Assembly (NCBI GenBank): GCA_950295325.1
Contig: OX485804.1
Location: forward strand, 12,648,001 to 12,712,000
Source of the DNA: Polytrichum commune
Lineage: Eukaryota > Streptophyta > Polytrichopsida > Polytrichales > Polytrichaceae
Direction of reading: 5' to 3'
DNA length: 64,000 nt
The notes under the pieces were generated by a model that was not told the DNA's origin, made no database searches, and was given only the letters and a program-made list of their open reading frames with translations. The translations under genes and the position numbers were made by a program. Shown one piece after another: positions 38,034 through 50,043 of the stretch; the stretch's first letter is position 1; each line of letters begins with the position of its first letter.

Positions 38034-40201
38034 TTCCATAGTGTCACATGCTGCACTAAATCTATAGTATCACGCATCCATGTTAACACTACAAAACTCC
38101 GTAATATCACCTGCACTTTGGTTGCCACAGGTGTGATACTACGGAGTTTAGAGTGTATTGTCATGGATGATGGATGAGTTCATGCATTGGCCAAAACCCT
38201 ATCTTCTCTTGTCAGCAACTTGTCATGAAATATTGTCATGGATGATTGACATTTGGATGAAAAATCAAGAGCTCCGTCACCATTATCTTTCAGCCTTCTA
38301 GTTGGAATCCGATTGGAAACAAACTGTGTCAGTCAACAGTGTCGAACCACTCTGCACAAATTCCAGGGATCCTAAAAGCTGATCACATGGCTATTCTGGT
38401 TACCATAGCACCATAGCATGGTCGTGCACCTCGAAACGAATATTTACTTATTTATTGAAAAATAAAGTACGTCAACTAAAAATATCATTTATGAAATTTT
38501 GTAAGTCTTATGATCTAAAAAAAAAAATCGTTTATTTGGTAAGGTCCAACAGTACGCAAAGTAGGTTGGTGTTTTTTTCATTCATTCGTGGCGGCTTTTT
38601 GGTCTTAAACCTAAGTATCAACATTAACCTTAAGTAGTGTGGCTCTTGTTTGTCTTTGCATAATGTATGTGTTAGGTCTTTTGTATGTATTTGCACTTTG
38701 ACATGTGTGAGAAGAGTGTTAGAAATGGCACCAAAACAACAACGGGTTGATTTTGCTTTTATCCCTAGTAGCAAGGAGGAGAGGGAGATGAATATAGATA
38801 GAGAGTTTACCGCTTTGAGTGAGTTGGGTCATGTGTCATTAACGCGTTGGCATGCAACCTCTTATGGCGCGTTAATGTGGTTGGAGCTTAGAAGAGTCCA
38901 AAATCTCCATAAATCAATTGTTTTCCTAATATGTTTTCCCACTTATTTGTTTGATTGGGGTTCATAATTTTTTATTTTTTCATATTTTTATTTGGGAATT
39001 ATTTTTGCACGAACCAGCTATGGTGGTACGGTATGTGACCAACTTGCATAAATGGCAGAAATCCTAGAGAGAGAGAGAGAGAGAGAGGTTTTGACCTTAG
39101 TGGGATAAGTGTGATGAAAATGCCCGTTCAACCCACCCTTGGTATTATGTCCATTGGACATCATATCAGCGGTGCAAGACTACTAACCCCTCTCGGGGTG
39201 GGCACTGTAGTAACCAAGGTAAAGTGACCATGGGAACTTAGTGACTTGCGTGGTCTTTGTGTTGGTGGGGTTACCATGGTTGTGGTGTTGTAGAGGCATA
39301 TGATCACTTTTCTTTGTGAGGTGGCCACGAATCATAGGACTCTAAAGTCCGTAATATCACGCTCGTGGCAACCAAAGTCCACGTGGTATTGAGGAGTTTT
39401 GTAGTGTTCACATGGATGTGTGATAAAAGAAAATTAGTGAAGTAAAGTGACATTATGGAATAACACAAAGCCAACGTTGCAATATTGACAATACACCCTA
39501 ATCTTTGTAATGTCACCCTTTGTAACATCACTCCCTCTTCTGTAATCCCAAACCCTAGGGTATGGATGTGCTCAATTTAAGTCTCCCTCCTCGTTGTCAA
39601 CACTAGAAGGGATGCGGCTCTCTTCGACACAAGGATATGACACAAAAAAGCTTTTGTGTGGGAGTTTTAAGCTTTCGTTCGATTTTTGAGCTCCGCAACA
39701 CAATTCTTACATGCATGTAAGAATTGTGCGGCGGAGCTCAAAAATCAAGCGAAAGCTTAAAACTCATGTATCATGTCTTTTGACATTATAATACTCCACC
39801 AAAGAATTCAAACCACACACTCGCACACATCACATTGTCATCAATGTCATTATTGCAATGTCGACTTCATATTATTCCGTAATGTGTCAGACTATACTAA
39901 TTCTCTATTATCGTGCATCCATGTTAACATTGCAGACCTCCTTGATATCACGTACACTTTTGTTGCCACGTGCATGGTATTTGGGCGGGAAACATCGTAG
40001 CAAAGAGTGACATTAAGGAGGTTGCTTTTACGGAGTTTAGAATGTACCTCAAGACATGCAGTAAGAGACATAAAGAGACCGGTGGTCATCATGGAAAATC
40101 AGTTAAAGTTATAAGTTCATGTCTTTGGCTCGAGAAGTGCAACCTGCTTTTTCCGATACTCGCCACCAGTCATCCCTCACGTGAGCATACATAGTATCTA
40201 A
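38034..40201. other. Sequence between repeat arms, foldbacks and simple repeats
   Basis: Holds a hairpin at about 38093-38150, a GA microsatellite at 39066-39087 and a nested foldback centred near 39.7 kb. An ORF at 38650-38967 contains a 66-codon part beginning MAPKQQRVDFAFIP. It could be a transposon remnant, but I recognise no domain. Confidence 0.5.
39662..39765. repeat. Near-perfect 104-bp palindrome
   Basis: The arms mirror each other about 39713/39714 (ttacatgc|gcatgtaa region), from gagttttaagctttcg outward-in to its complement cgaaagcttaaaactc. Only a few mismatches and no real loop are seen. Weaker inverted arms lie outside at about 39.34-39.47 and 39.84-39.99 kb. Confidence 0.9.
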
Positions 40202-40733
40202 GGGCCGCTTTACACCTAGAGGCCAGGCCAATTCGTTGTGTAAGAGGCTTGAAATCCTCATTTGTGATTGGTCAAAAGGCTGAAATCGGTCCCAATCCCT
40301 TTACACCTAGAGGCCGGGTCGATTTGGTGGTATGAAATTTTTAATCAAAAAATGCCATGGTCTGACACAACCCAAACTCATTGAATTGGGTGCACCCAAA
40401 ATGAAGGGCCAATTCTTGGCCTCAGGACCAATGTCACATTTCAATAAAACATTTTTTTCATAAAATATGATTTTTTAGCAAACCATATCCATCAGATTAT
40501 GTGGAAATATGAACGGCTCTATGCTAGATTATGCTAGATCCGTTGGATTATGCTAGATTTATTGAATCGGCCTAACTTCTTGGCCCCAAGGCCTTTACAT
40601 ATGGGAAAATTGATTCCCATTATAATCTTATTATAATGTGTAGTTGAGACCGGCCTCCAACCCAAAAGGGGCTAAAATTTCATGCAATCGGCCTCAAGGG
40701 GAATTAGCCCGGCCTCTAGGGGTAAAGTGGCCC
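40202..40733 (+). mobile_element. PIF/Harbinger-like MITE with TAA duplication
   Basis: The ends are GGGCCGCTTTACACCTAGAG and the inverted complement of GGGCCACTTTACCCCTAGAG, and the TIR continues for about 33 bp. TAA flanks both sides (40199-40201 and 40734-40736). A 3-bp TAA/TTA duplication is the hallmark of this superfamily. No transposase is present. Confidence 0.75.
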
Positions 40734-40771
40734 TAAGAGAACGTACGGTGTCTTGAAGTTTCAAAACTTAA

Positions 40772-41268
40772 GGGCCACTTCACACACGAGACTGAGAGCC
40801 CGTGACCATTACACTTCAAGCACTCTCATTGGTGGAAAAGGCGGAGCCGGTCCAAGTTCGCTTCACACTACGCTCGAGGGACCAACGGAGTATGTGTATG
40901 CAAGATGGATGTAGAGATTACATGGATTCCTACATGGCATCGAATGGATCTTGTTTCATGGTCACTTGGATTATTTTCAAAAACCACCTCTTGGAGGTAG
41001 GCCTGATACAAAACCGGGAGATCATGACACTCCAAACGTTCACAACCATTGGTTTATTCTATTTTATCATGTGTGAGGACCCGCATGAATACAAATTCAT
41101 TGAAATAGCATGGGGTTGAGGACCTGGTCACATATGGCTTCACACTACACTTGAGGGTCCGTGACCACGCTACATTGTTTGTTTAGGTGTCTTGGGACGG
41201 CCTTTGGACACTTTCTTCCGGGCTCTCACAATTTCATGGTCACGCCTCTTGGCTCGTGTGTGAAGTCC
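40772..41268 (+). mobile_element. PIF/Harbinger-like MITE, second family
   Basis: The TIRs read GGGCCACTTCACACACGAG on the left and, on the right, ctcgtgtgtgaagtcc with three bases lost. TAA lies on both sides (40769-40771 and 41269-41271). The outermost bases match the neighbouring element at 40202 while the interior differs, so the two are related families lying 38 bp apart. Confidence 0.7.
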
Positions 41269-42094
41269 TAAGCTACACTAAACATAACATTTAGTGTCAC
41301 TAATTCTCATTGTCTTGCTCTATACTAACTGGAAACCACGGTAAAGCGTCACCGACACTAAATGTTAACCCAACATTATTTGTCATTCCTTGTAAGTTTT
41401 TTGGGGGATAATAGATTTCCGGTGTTGCAATTACTGTCACTTACCAAGTGATTTTTTCATCCATGACAATATTTCATCACAAGTTGTTGACAAGAGAAAG
41501 TAGGATTTTGGCCAACGGATGAACTCATCCATCGTCCATAACAATATTTTGGTCACTTATTCATGTGAGGTGTCATCCAAAAACTTACAATACTGACATT
41601 ATAAGTACAATATGACATTGTATCATATTTAGTATGATTTATGCTGACAACTCATCACAAGATACGTACCTACATAAGCCATGATGGGGATTCGTGGCAC
41701 TCAAGTAAATGTCATAGACTTCTTTTTTTGGTTCATAATTCATTTATTTTGCACGGGTGTGATTGCTCAAACATTTGTAATATGTCAAAATAATATATAT
41801 CACCTTTTGATAAATTGGTGAACTAAAAGAATCAATTCATTATTATTATTATCATATAATTATATTTATTTTAAAGTAACTAATATACACAATGTGATTT
41901 TAGAGATAATACAATATGTGATGAGGATAAATTATTACAATAATTTAGATAGGCTATAGTCAAAAACTTATGATTTTCTGAGTATACCCCATCCATAATG
42001 TTGTCCCACAAGTCTAATTCCAAATAATATATCATTTATTTATACCTTATATTATATTACCTATTTTTTGATATTTATATATTTTTTTGTTATA

Positions 42095-42314
42095 CTCCCT
42101 CTGGTCCAAAATAAAATGACTGTAACAAAAATGTGCGTCGATTATGAAGTGTCTTCCGGAATCGATGTCGGAATGATCTTCCGGTGGCATTGTCGGTCAG
42201 TTATGAGCTCATTGAACGTGCCAAACTTTTCATTTCATGCGAATAAAAGAAAAGAAAAACTTTTCGGACCAACAGTTAAGTCCCTACGGGCATTTTATTG
42301 TGGACCAGAGGGAG
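42095..42314. mobile_element. Stowaway-like (Tc1/mariner) MITE
   Basis: The ends read CTCCCTCTGGTCCAAAATAA and the inverted complement of CTCCCTCTGGTCCACAATAA, flanked by TA on both sides (42093-42094 and 42315-42316). Arm A-prime shows the uninterrupted site (acaTAtaacaaa), which confirms the insertion. It is 220 bp with no coding capacity. Confidence 0.9.
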
Positions 42315-42804
42315 TATGTTTTATATTCTATCTTCATTGTTTCATTTTGGTCATCTTATGAACACGTGCACTAATCTATCATTAGAATGACATATAATTT
42401 TAAATGGTAAGTCACAAAACTATAACCTCAATGTTAAAGAGGATTTTGTAATGTTTTTGATCTCCAAGTTAATTGCGTGCTTCATTGATAGTTTCACTTC
42501 CGGAATGAAATCCCAATCAATTGCTTATTTATTAATTGGAAGTGCACATATATATTGGATTTTAGACCTTGAAGGTGAAGTGCACTCAATATGGGATTTA
42601 TAGTCAAGCCGCCTTCGAGAATGCAATTTTTTTTCCAAGTTGGGCAAGGCGGACAACGGTTCTTGGTCGGGTTTAGAAAATTTCTCTAGAAGGTTGCCCC
42701 AACCCGGATTTGATACCTCCGAAAGTTCGTGAGGGGGTATTTACCGTTCGCCCATGTTAATTTTTCTTAAAAATAACCGGATTAGTAGTGATAGGTTGGC
42801 AACA

Positions 42805-43190
42805 CATGATGCCCCACTTGCTTCTATATGAGGCATTATTTATTATTTATGTCTATACCCCTTTATACTGGTGCCTTAAGTATTATATTAGAGTAGGATT
42901 TTTAAAACTACTAAAACTTGGTACTTTTGAAACCCTTGAGACAAGGAGCCGATGACGTATGGAATGGATATTACTGTTACTAATGAACTAGTGAGATAAT
43001 GCCCCACTTGCTTCTATATGAGGCATTATTTATTTTTTATGTCTATACCCCTTTATATTGGTGCCTTAAGTATTAGATTAGACTAGGATTTTTAAAACTA
43101 CTAAAACTTGGTATTTTTCAAAACCCTTGAGACAAGGAGCCGATGACGTATGGAAGGGATATTACTGTTACTAATGAACTAGTGAGATAA
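42805..43190. repeat. Tandem duplication of about 185 bp within arm B
   Basis: Two adjacent units each run from gccccacttgcttctatatg to ctaatgaactagtgagataa, with a handful of differences. Confidence 0.85.
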
Positions 43191-43214
43191 TAACTATTAT
43201 TACTAATAGTTATT

Positions 43215-45483
43215 ATTATTAGTGAGAGTTCATTCATCTTTGCGGATGAGATGAACCACTTTAGACACTTCCATACGTCATCGGCTCCTTGTCTCAAGGG
43301 TTTCAAAAGTACCAAGTTTTAGTAGTTTTAAAAACCCTAGTCTAATATAATACTTAAGGCACCAGTATAAAGGGGTATAGACATAAAAAATAAATAATGC
43401 CTCATATAGAAGCAAGTGGGGCATCATGTGTTGCCAACCTATCACTACTAATCCAGTTATTTTTAAGAAAAATTAACATGGGCGGACGGTAAATACCCCC
43501 TCACGAACTTTCGGACGTATCAAATCCGGGTTGAGGCAACCTTCTAGAGAAATTTTCTAAACCCGACCAAAAACCGTTGTCCGCCTTGCCCAACTTCGAA
43601 AAAAAATTGCATTCTAGAAGGCCGCTTGACTACAAATCCCATATTGAGTGCACTTCACCTTCAAGGTCTAAAATCCAATATATATGTGCACTTCCAATTA
43701 GTAAATAAGCAATTGATTGGGATTTCATTCCGGAAGTGAAACTATCAATGAAGCACGTAATTAGTTTGGAGGTCAAAAACATTACAAAATCCTCATTAAC
43801 ATTGAGGTTATGATTTTGTAACTTACCATTTAAAATTATCTTTGTCATTCTAATGTCAAGTGTTCATAAGATGACCAAAATGAAACAATGAAGATAGAAC
43901 ATAAAACATATAACAAAAATTACATAAATATCAATTTTATTTTTTTGGGCAATATAATATAAGGTATAAATAAATGATATGTTATTTGGAATCAGACTTG
44001 TGGGACAACGTTATGGATGGGGTATACTCAGAAAATCATAAGTTTCTGACTATAGCCTATTTGAATTATTATAATAATTTATCCTCATCACATATTGTAT
44101 TATCTTTAAAATCACATGGTGTATATTAGTTATTTTAAAATAAATAATAATATTGAATTGATTTTTTTAGTTCACCAATTTATCATAAGGTGATACATAT
44201 TATTTTGACATATTACAAATGTTTGAGCAATCACACCCGTGCAAAATAAATGAATTATGAACAAAAAAAATGTCTATGACAACACGTCATAATTATATAT
44301 TGCACATGTTGATATCTTGCGATATTTATCAAAATAACCATGTGGAATTCAAAGCCACATCATGGCCTTGGAAAGAACTCATGGGAGGTTAGAAAATACG
44401 CTTAGAGCATCCAAGGCGGGGGGACGTTAAATACCCCCCCACGAACTTTTCGGAGTGTCAGAGTTGGGTTGGGGCAGCCGCCCGGCCAGAAAATCTGAAT
44501 TTTTTGGACCCGACCGAAAACTGCTGCCCGCCCGCCCGATTTCGAAAAAACCATTGCCCTTGCATTCTTGAAGGCCACTTACTCACAAATCCCATATTGA
44601 GTGCACTTCACCTTCAAGGGCCAAAATCCAATATATATGTTCACTTCCATTGAGTAAATAAGCAATTGACTAGGGTTTCATTATCAAAGTGAAACCGTCA
44701 ATAAAACATGTAATTAACTTGGAAGTCAAAAATATTACAAAATTCCAGATATTAATTATTATAATTAACTCATTGGAATTAATTCCAATAATTAATTAAT
44801 TACAGTAAGTACATTTTATAATCAATTAGGTTTACTTAATTTGGTAAGCATAGTTTCTGATTTATTTGGGATTAATGAAGATTAATTAGACTTAATTATA
44901 TTTAATTCCACTTGATATTAATGAATGCATATGAATACTTGTGAAAGTAGACGGCATTACCTAAAATATTATAAAATACACCTACTAAATCAGCACACTA
45001 AATTTAAGTGTCATTTTAGATTTACAAAGACAATTTCAAATTGTGAGTCACAAAAAATTTAACCTTAGTGTTAGTGGGGATTTTGTAATATTTTTGACTT
45101 CCAAGTTAATTACATGTTTTATTGACAATTTCACTTTGATAATGAAACCCTAGTCAATTGCTTATTTACTCAATGGAAGTGAACATATATATTGGATTTT
45201 GGCCCTTGAAGGTGAAGTGCACTCAATATGGGATTTGTGAGTAAGTGGCCTTCAAGAATGCAAGGGCAATGGTTTTTTCGAAATCGGGCGGGCGGGCAGC
45301 AGTTTTCGGTCGGGTCCAAAAAATTCAGATTTTCTAGCCGGGCGGCTACCTTAGCCCAACTCTGACACTCCGAAAAGTTCGTGGGGGGGTATTTAACGTC
45401 CCCCATCCAAGGCCACATCATTGCCCTTGCCAACTAATTAATGATTATAAAATAACTATGAGGGAGAAAATAGGTCTTACATG
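43215..45483 (+). repeat. Arm A-prime of the three-copy large repeat, MULE-interrupted
   Basis: Direct copy of arm A. It abuts arm B head to head at about 43.2 kb, so B and A-prime form a long inverted repeat with almost no spacer. The insertion at 44418-45404 splits it. Confidence 0.8.
44418..45404. mobile_element. Non-autonomous Mutator-like element with 9-bp duplication
   Basis: Terminal inverted repeats of about 325 bp begin GGGGGACGTTAAATACCCCC, and a spacer of roughly 340 bp has no ORF. ATCCAAGGC is duplicated on both sides (44409-44417 and 45405-45413). Arm A at 37.95 kb has the undisturbed site with one ATCCAAGGC. Long TIRs plus a 9-bp duplication define the Mutator superfamily. Confidence 0.92.
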
Positions 45484-48400
45484 CCAACTCGGAGGTGTTT
45501 CACTAAAGTAAGCTCCATCCGAACTTCTTGGTGGACTCATCCAATTTTCGTTACCGGATGACTTTACTTGAGTGCCACAAATCCCCGGCCGTATTGACTA
45601 TCTCCAATACTTCTGCTATGGTTTTTTTTAAGGTATTGGTGAAATGTAATGGTGATGAAACCTAGAACACAACTTGTCAAAATGTGTGATTTGTCTTGAC
45701 TCAACACGAGTCTTTAAAATGATTTTCAATTTTGAGCAAGAATGGTGCAAGTGTTTTATCCTCCTCGAACAACGTTAAGTATAGTAAATAACCTTGATTT
45801 TGCAAAGACTGAGAAACGGCAATGGGCAGTTGGCAATCTTGTGATGGAAGTTCACTTACTCCTTTGGTAAGATGGAATTCACGGAAGTGCAAACTCGATT
45901 TCATGATTTTTCAAACCAATTTAGTAATAGGTTCTATTATTTTCATCGGAATCATGCACCAAGTTCACTCTATATATATAGACGACCAATTTAACTTGAA
46001 CTTTGATCTAGTTTCACTACATGTTGTGAACAATTTCATGTTTTGGTACTCATGTTCTTAACTACATAAAATCAGTTTCATGAACTATACAATTTTATTT
46101 CACAAAGAATGGTACATCATGTATAAGATTCTCTTCATTGCTTCCCATGATTAGCTCTAAAACCACGTAGTACCAAAAGATTTATGAAATTGGTTTGGAA
46201 GATTCATGGAGTTGCTAGTGGTAAAGGTTCCCTATCATGAAATCAAGGTGTGCCACATGTCCGATTGGTTTTAAAGAATCATGAATTCACTTAAAAGGTT
46301 CATGAAATTGGTAGAACACTTTGATAGCATTGGTTGGAAGGTTCATGAACCAACTTGGAGCTTTCATGAAATTGAGTTTGCAATCACGAGAAGTCATCTT
46401 ACTCAAAAAAGTAAATTCCACGTCTTTACTAAGCCTCACCCTCATGATGGAAACCACTTAAGGATTTTCATTGTACAATTATGTGTTTTCCATACTACTT
46501 TTATTAAAATCCCATGTCCATTTTGCCATTTCATTCCTATATTGTGTTTTCGATGAATGGAATTGGTTTTAAAATCCGGGAAGTCAAAAAATCCGTGAGA
46601 CTAAAAGTCATAGATTGAACTCAACACTTGTAAATGGGGTAAAGTGAATTCTACAGTACAAGTGGATTTAGCATTATTGTACTAGTATTGTGGGGCCTAG
46701 AACACACTTCCCATTTGATATGTCAATCATTGCAACATGACCCCATTATGAGTCCAATCTATGACAATATAGATTGGACTCAATACTTGTAAACGGGGTC
46801 ACGTCTTAATGGCTGCCCTTGCCAAATGGGAAGTGTGTTATACGCCCACATTTCCTAGTAGTGTTCCCTAGAGTAATGGAGTCCAATGAACTTAGGGTGA
46901 GTTTCCATGTAGGCCACTCGCCCACTATATTCTAGATAATAGTGGGTTGGAGGTGTTCACAAGCTGCCAAACAACAACATTTGGGTGGCCTACTAGGATG
47001 TGGAGGACCATGAACACGGCCACTAGACCTCCATGTGCTCATGAGAGTAGAGGCACCCATAACTAATCACTTTAGAGATTATGCACCAAATCTGGAGAAG
47101 TATAAGGAGGTGCAATTTTTTTCCCTGTCTAGGAAGATAGAATTTAGGAGGATTGCAATTTTTTTTTGGTAATTTTATTCCTTAACTTGAAATTACTGTG
47201 AATAATTGAAGCCAAAAGCTATTGTCACTTACCAAGTAATTTTTCATCCGAAATTTGATCATCCATCATAATATTTCATCACAAGTTGCCGACAAGAGAA
47301 GGTAGGGTTTTAGCCAATGGATGAACTCGTTCATCATCCATGACAATTTCGGTTCACTTATACATAAGAAGTGTCATTGGAGAAGTCACCACAGTGACAT
47401 AAATACCATATGACACTAAATATGAAATTTAGCGTAGTTGGCACATACGAACCCCCCCCCCCCCCCCCGCCCACCAGGATCCCTTTTACATTTGAGCGGG
47501 TTTGTTCTTAACCACACTAGAATCTAGAGGGCAAGCGGCCTACATGAAAACTCACCCTTAATCCCTTATGTCAAGCAAAAGAAGTAGAAAAAGAAAAGAA
47601 AAGAAATCGAATTCTTTAAAGAGTTTCCGACCTAAATTTAGGAGTGGAATGACAAGAAGGAACTCCCTGCAAAAATGGGAGGATAAACATTTGGAAGGCG
47701 GGACCACTCCTCACCATGACAACACAACACACAGCGTATGCATTTAACTTCATTTAATACTGCTGGGAGACCAGCCCAACGGTCGCCGCCCAGTGCGACC
47801 GCCACTAACTACTTAGCAAGCAAACAGCAGAATCTGAGCTGGCAATCCTACGTAGACCCGGATTCTAGTCAGCGAGGGGCGTTAACAATAGTACACTCAA
47901 ACTGCGTACGTGGCACCTTGTCAGGAGTCGCTTCATCCTGCCGAGATCCAAGTGGCAACGTGGACAGCCCTTGGATTCGGATCCAATCCAAAGGTTGATC
48001 CTGCTCGCTTGACCCCTCCCTGGCGTACGAGCTCTATAACTTCGTTGCAAACCGTGGCCGTCGATCACCTGATCCGACGGCCACAACGACCTGGAGAGCC
48101 TCCAAGGGCCGGTTCTGCATAGAACGGTCGTGGTGCAGTGTGTGGCGGCCTGGAAAGCGAATGCACGCTCGACTTGCGTAGTGGCTGGATTAATTGAGTG
48201 TTGCCGCGACTTAAATCTTTGTTGTCTGTGGACCTCAGAATCTTGTGATTTGAAATTTCGGGAAAGCGGTTCCGGGCAGCATAAGGTCAAAAGTTTAAGG
48301 GATTGGTGTGCGGAGGTGTCTGAAAAAGTGGAGATGAGTTGCAGAGAAATTGGAGGAGTTTATGGTAGAGTAGCGGCTTGGCGTAGGTATGATGGAAGTA

Positions 48401-50043
48401 CGTCTCGACGAAATGAGAATGTAATAAGTACGTAGCTTTTGCAAACCTGGGAAATCGCGAGGGAATCACCAAGATAAGCTGAGTGTGAGTGCCTGACTAA
48501 AATGCACTTCTCGAGAGGTATTCGGGTGTTTTGGCCCCGGATAGGTACTGCCTGGAGGTAGCATATGCTGGAGTCGATCTATTACTCGAGCTTCTAAGAT
48601 TGGAGGCAGGCGGAGGAGGATCTGGCCGGAGAGCGTTGATGAATTCGAGATCGAGCTTTGGAACCCGCGGACTGAGTGTGTCGGGGTGCACCAAATTTGA
48701 CATTAAAATATCACTTGATACAGCTATGGAGAGTTTTCGTCGTTGCAGATGGGACAGTCTGGAACCTGTGATGCACAGATCCAAAGTCTTTCTTGATCTT
48801 ACTTGTGCCGCGCGAGGGGGCGAGGCGAGGAGGAATGGATTCAGGATAGAATCAAGAGAAGCGTTTTGCTGAACCTCTTGATGAAATCTGGTGCCACTTA
48901 GAAGACAAAGTGATCATGGTGTGAGATAGATATATAGGCAGGAGTTCTTTCAAAAACTCCGGGATTGGTCAGATTTCGGCTTCAACTTCATTTGTCCGCA
49001 ATCGCTTCGAGAGAGAGGAGCCAGAGCTTCGGAGGTAGACTTGTTGTCAACTTAGTCGAGCACTTTGCGAAATGCTCCAGTCTTGAGCATATGTTTTGAC
49101 AGAAACATATTTAACAACAACAAAAGGCTGCCTGCAGAAAGCTGTCAAGATGCTCCTGAACGCTATGTAGGTCTCTTTTAACATCAACTCCTAAATGTTC
49201 AAAAGTGTGAATGCAAATGCCATACGAAGTTGAGAACATTTGTGCAGTCTCAATGTGGTCATGGTGCCTCTCTGGGTGTTTCTTTAGTCTTGAGATAATT
49301 GTGTTGCACTGTTTCAAGCACGCCTCTCAAGTACGAGACCGCTGACGGAGAGGTCAAAACGGGCTGAATCTGGGATTATATTTCAAGAATTGCAAATTCA
49401 ATTCATCCTATGGTGGTTGATTTCTAGAGAATAGGTTCTATTCAGGCATATTGTTTTCTCTTTCAGCTTCCTATGGCAATTGCCGACGTCTATTCTTGAT
49501 CCCTGAGCGTATAAAAGTAGGTTTCTCGCTCTAAGCGATTCACCAACTCAGACTTTCGTGTACTTTCTAGTATAAGTTGGTGCGCAAATTTTTCGTAGGA
49601 CTTTCTGACTTGTTACAATGTCGCGTAATTTCTCTCTCTTCTGCTTGAATATAGGTAATACTAGGGATCAGTGAATCTTGTAAGTGTATTATCTGCAAAT
49701 GTTGATACTTCTTAAAGAAACTCGTAGTAGCAGCAAACTGATATCCGATACTTCGAATTTGTGATTGTCAGATGTGCAGTTGTAAGTGGATGAGTATGAG
49801 TATAAGCTGCAAGGTGATGTTCTAGTTGTACTGCAACAGATCTTTGTTTGCAGCACATCATAGTATCAAAGCAGAGTCATCAGTTGGGCAAATTTAAGGA
49901 TGGTACCTGTTCGTGATAGAGAAAAATTCTGATTTGGTGTTGTTCTTGAATACTCAACTGAAAGAGAGAGTGGGAGAAAGCGACCTCATATCCCTTTTCA
50001 CTGATAATTGTGCAGAGGATCCCGGCAGGAGCAAGTAAGAAAT
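45484..50043. other. Non-coding, upstream region of the channel gene
   Basis: 45.5-47.5 kb is repeat-like. A segment at 47.24-47.42 kb matches 41.44-41.64 kb and the inverse of 38.16-38.27 kb, and a C17 run lies at 47452-47468. 47.74-48.87 kb is more GC-rich with overlapping short ORFs on both strands, none recognised. It could hold the promoter or a 5' UTR exon of the channel gene. A possible 3' splice site (TTGTGCAG) lies 30 bp before the channel ATG. Confidence 0.45.

Larger units (their letters stand above)
41715..43190 (-). repeat. Arm B (inverted) of the three-copy large repeat
   Basis: Inverse complement of arm A from about 37.83 kb back to 36.77 kb. It carries two changes: a Stowaway MITE at 42095-42314 and a tandem duplication of about 185 bp at its right end. 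Confidence 0.8.

Noticed and set aside
40802-41119. 105-codon ORF
   Set aside because: It lies inside a Harbinger-like MITE, and the related copy at 35.3 kb does not keep the frame.
36766-44417. Arms A and A-prime as LTRs of a retrotransposon
   Set aside because: No TG...CA borders, primer-binding site or reverse-transcriptase ORF lie between them, and the inverted arm B is incompatible with an LTR pair.
47738-48872. Several overlapping ORFs of 70-141 codons on both strands
   Set aside because: They overlap in conflicting frames in a GC-rich patch, which produces long ORFs by chance. I recognise no protein.
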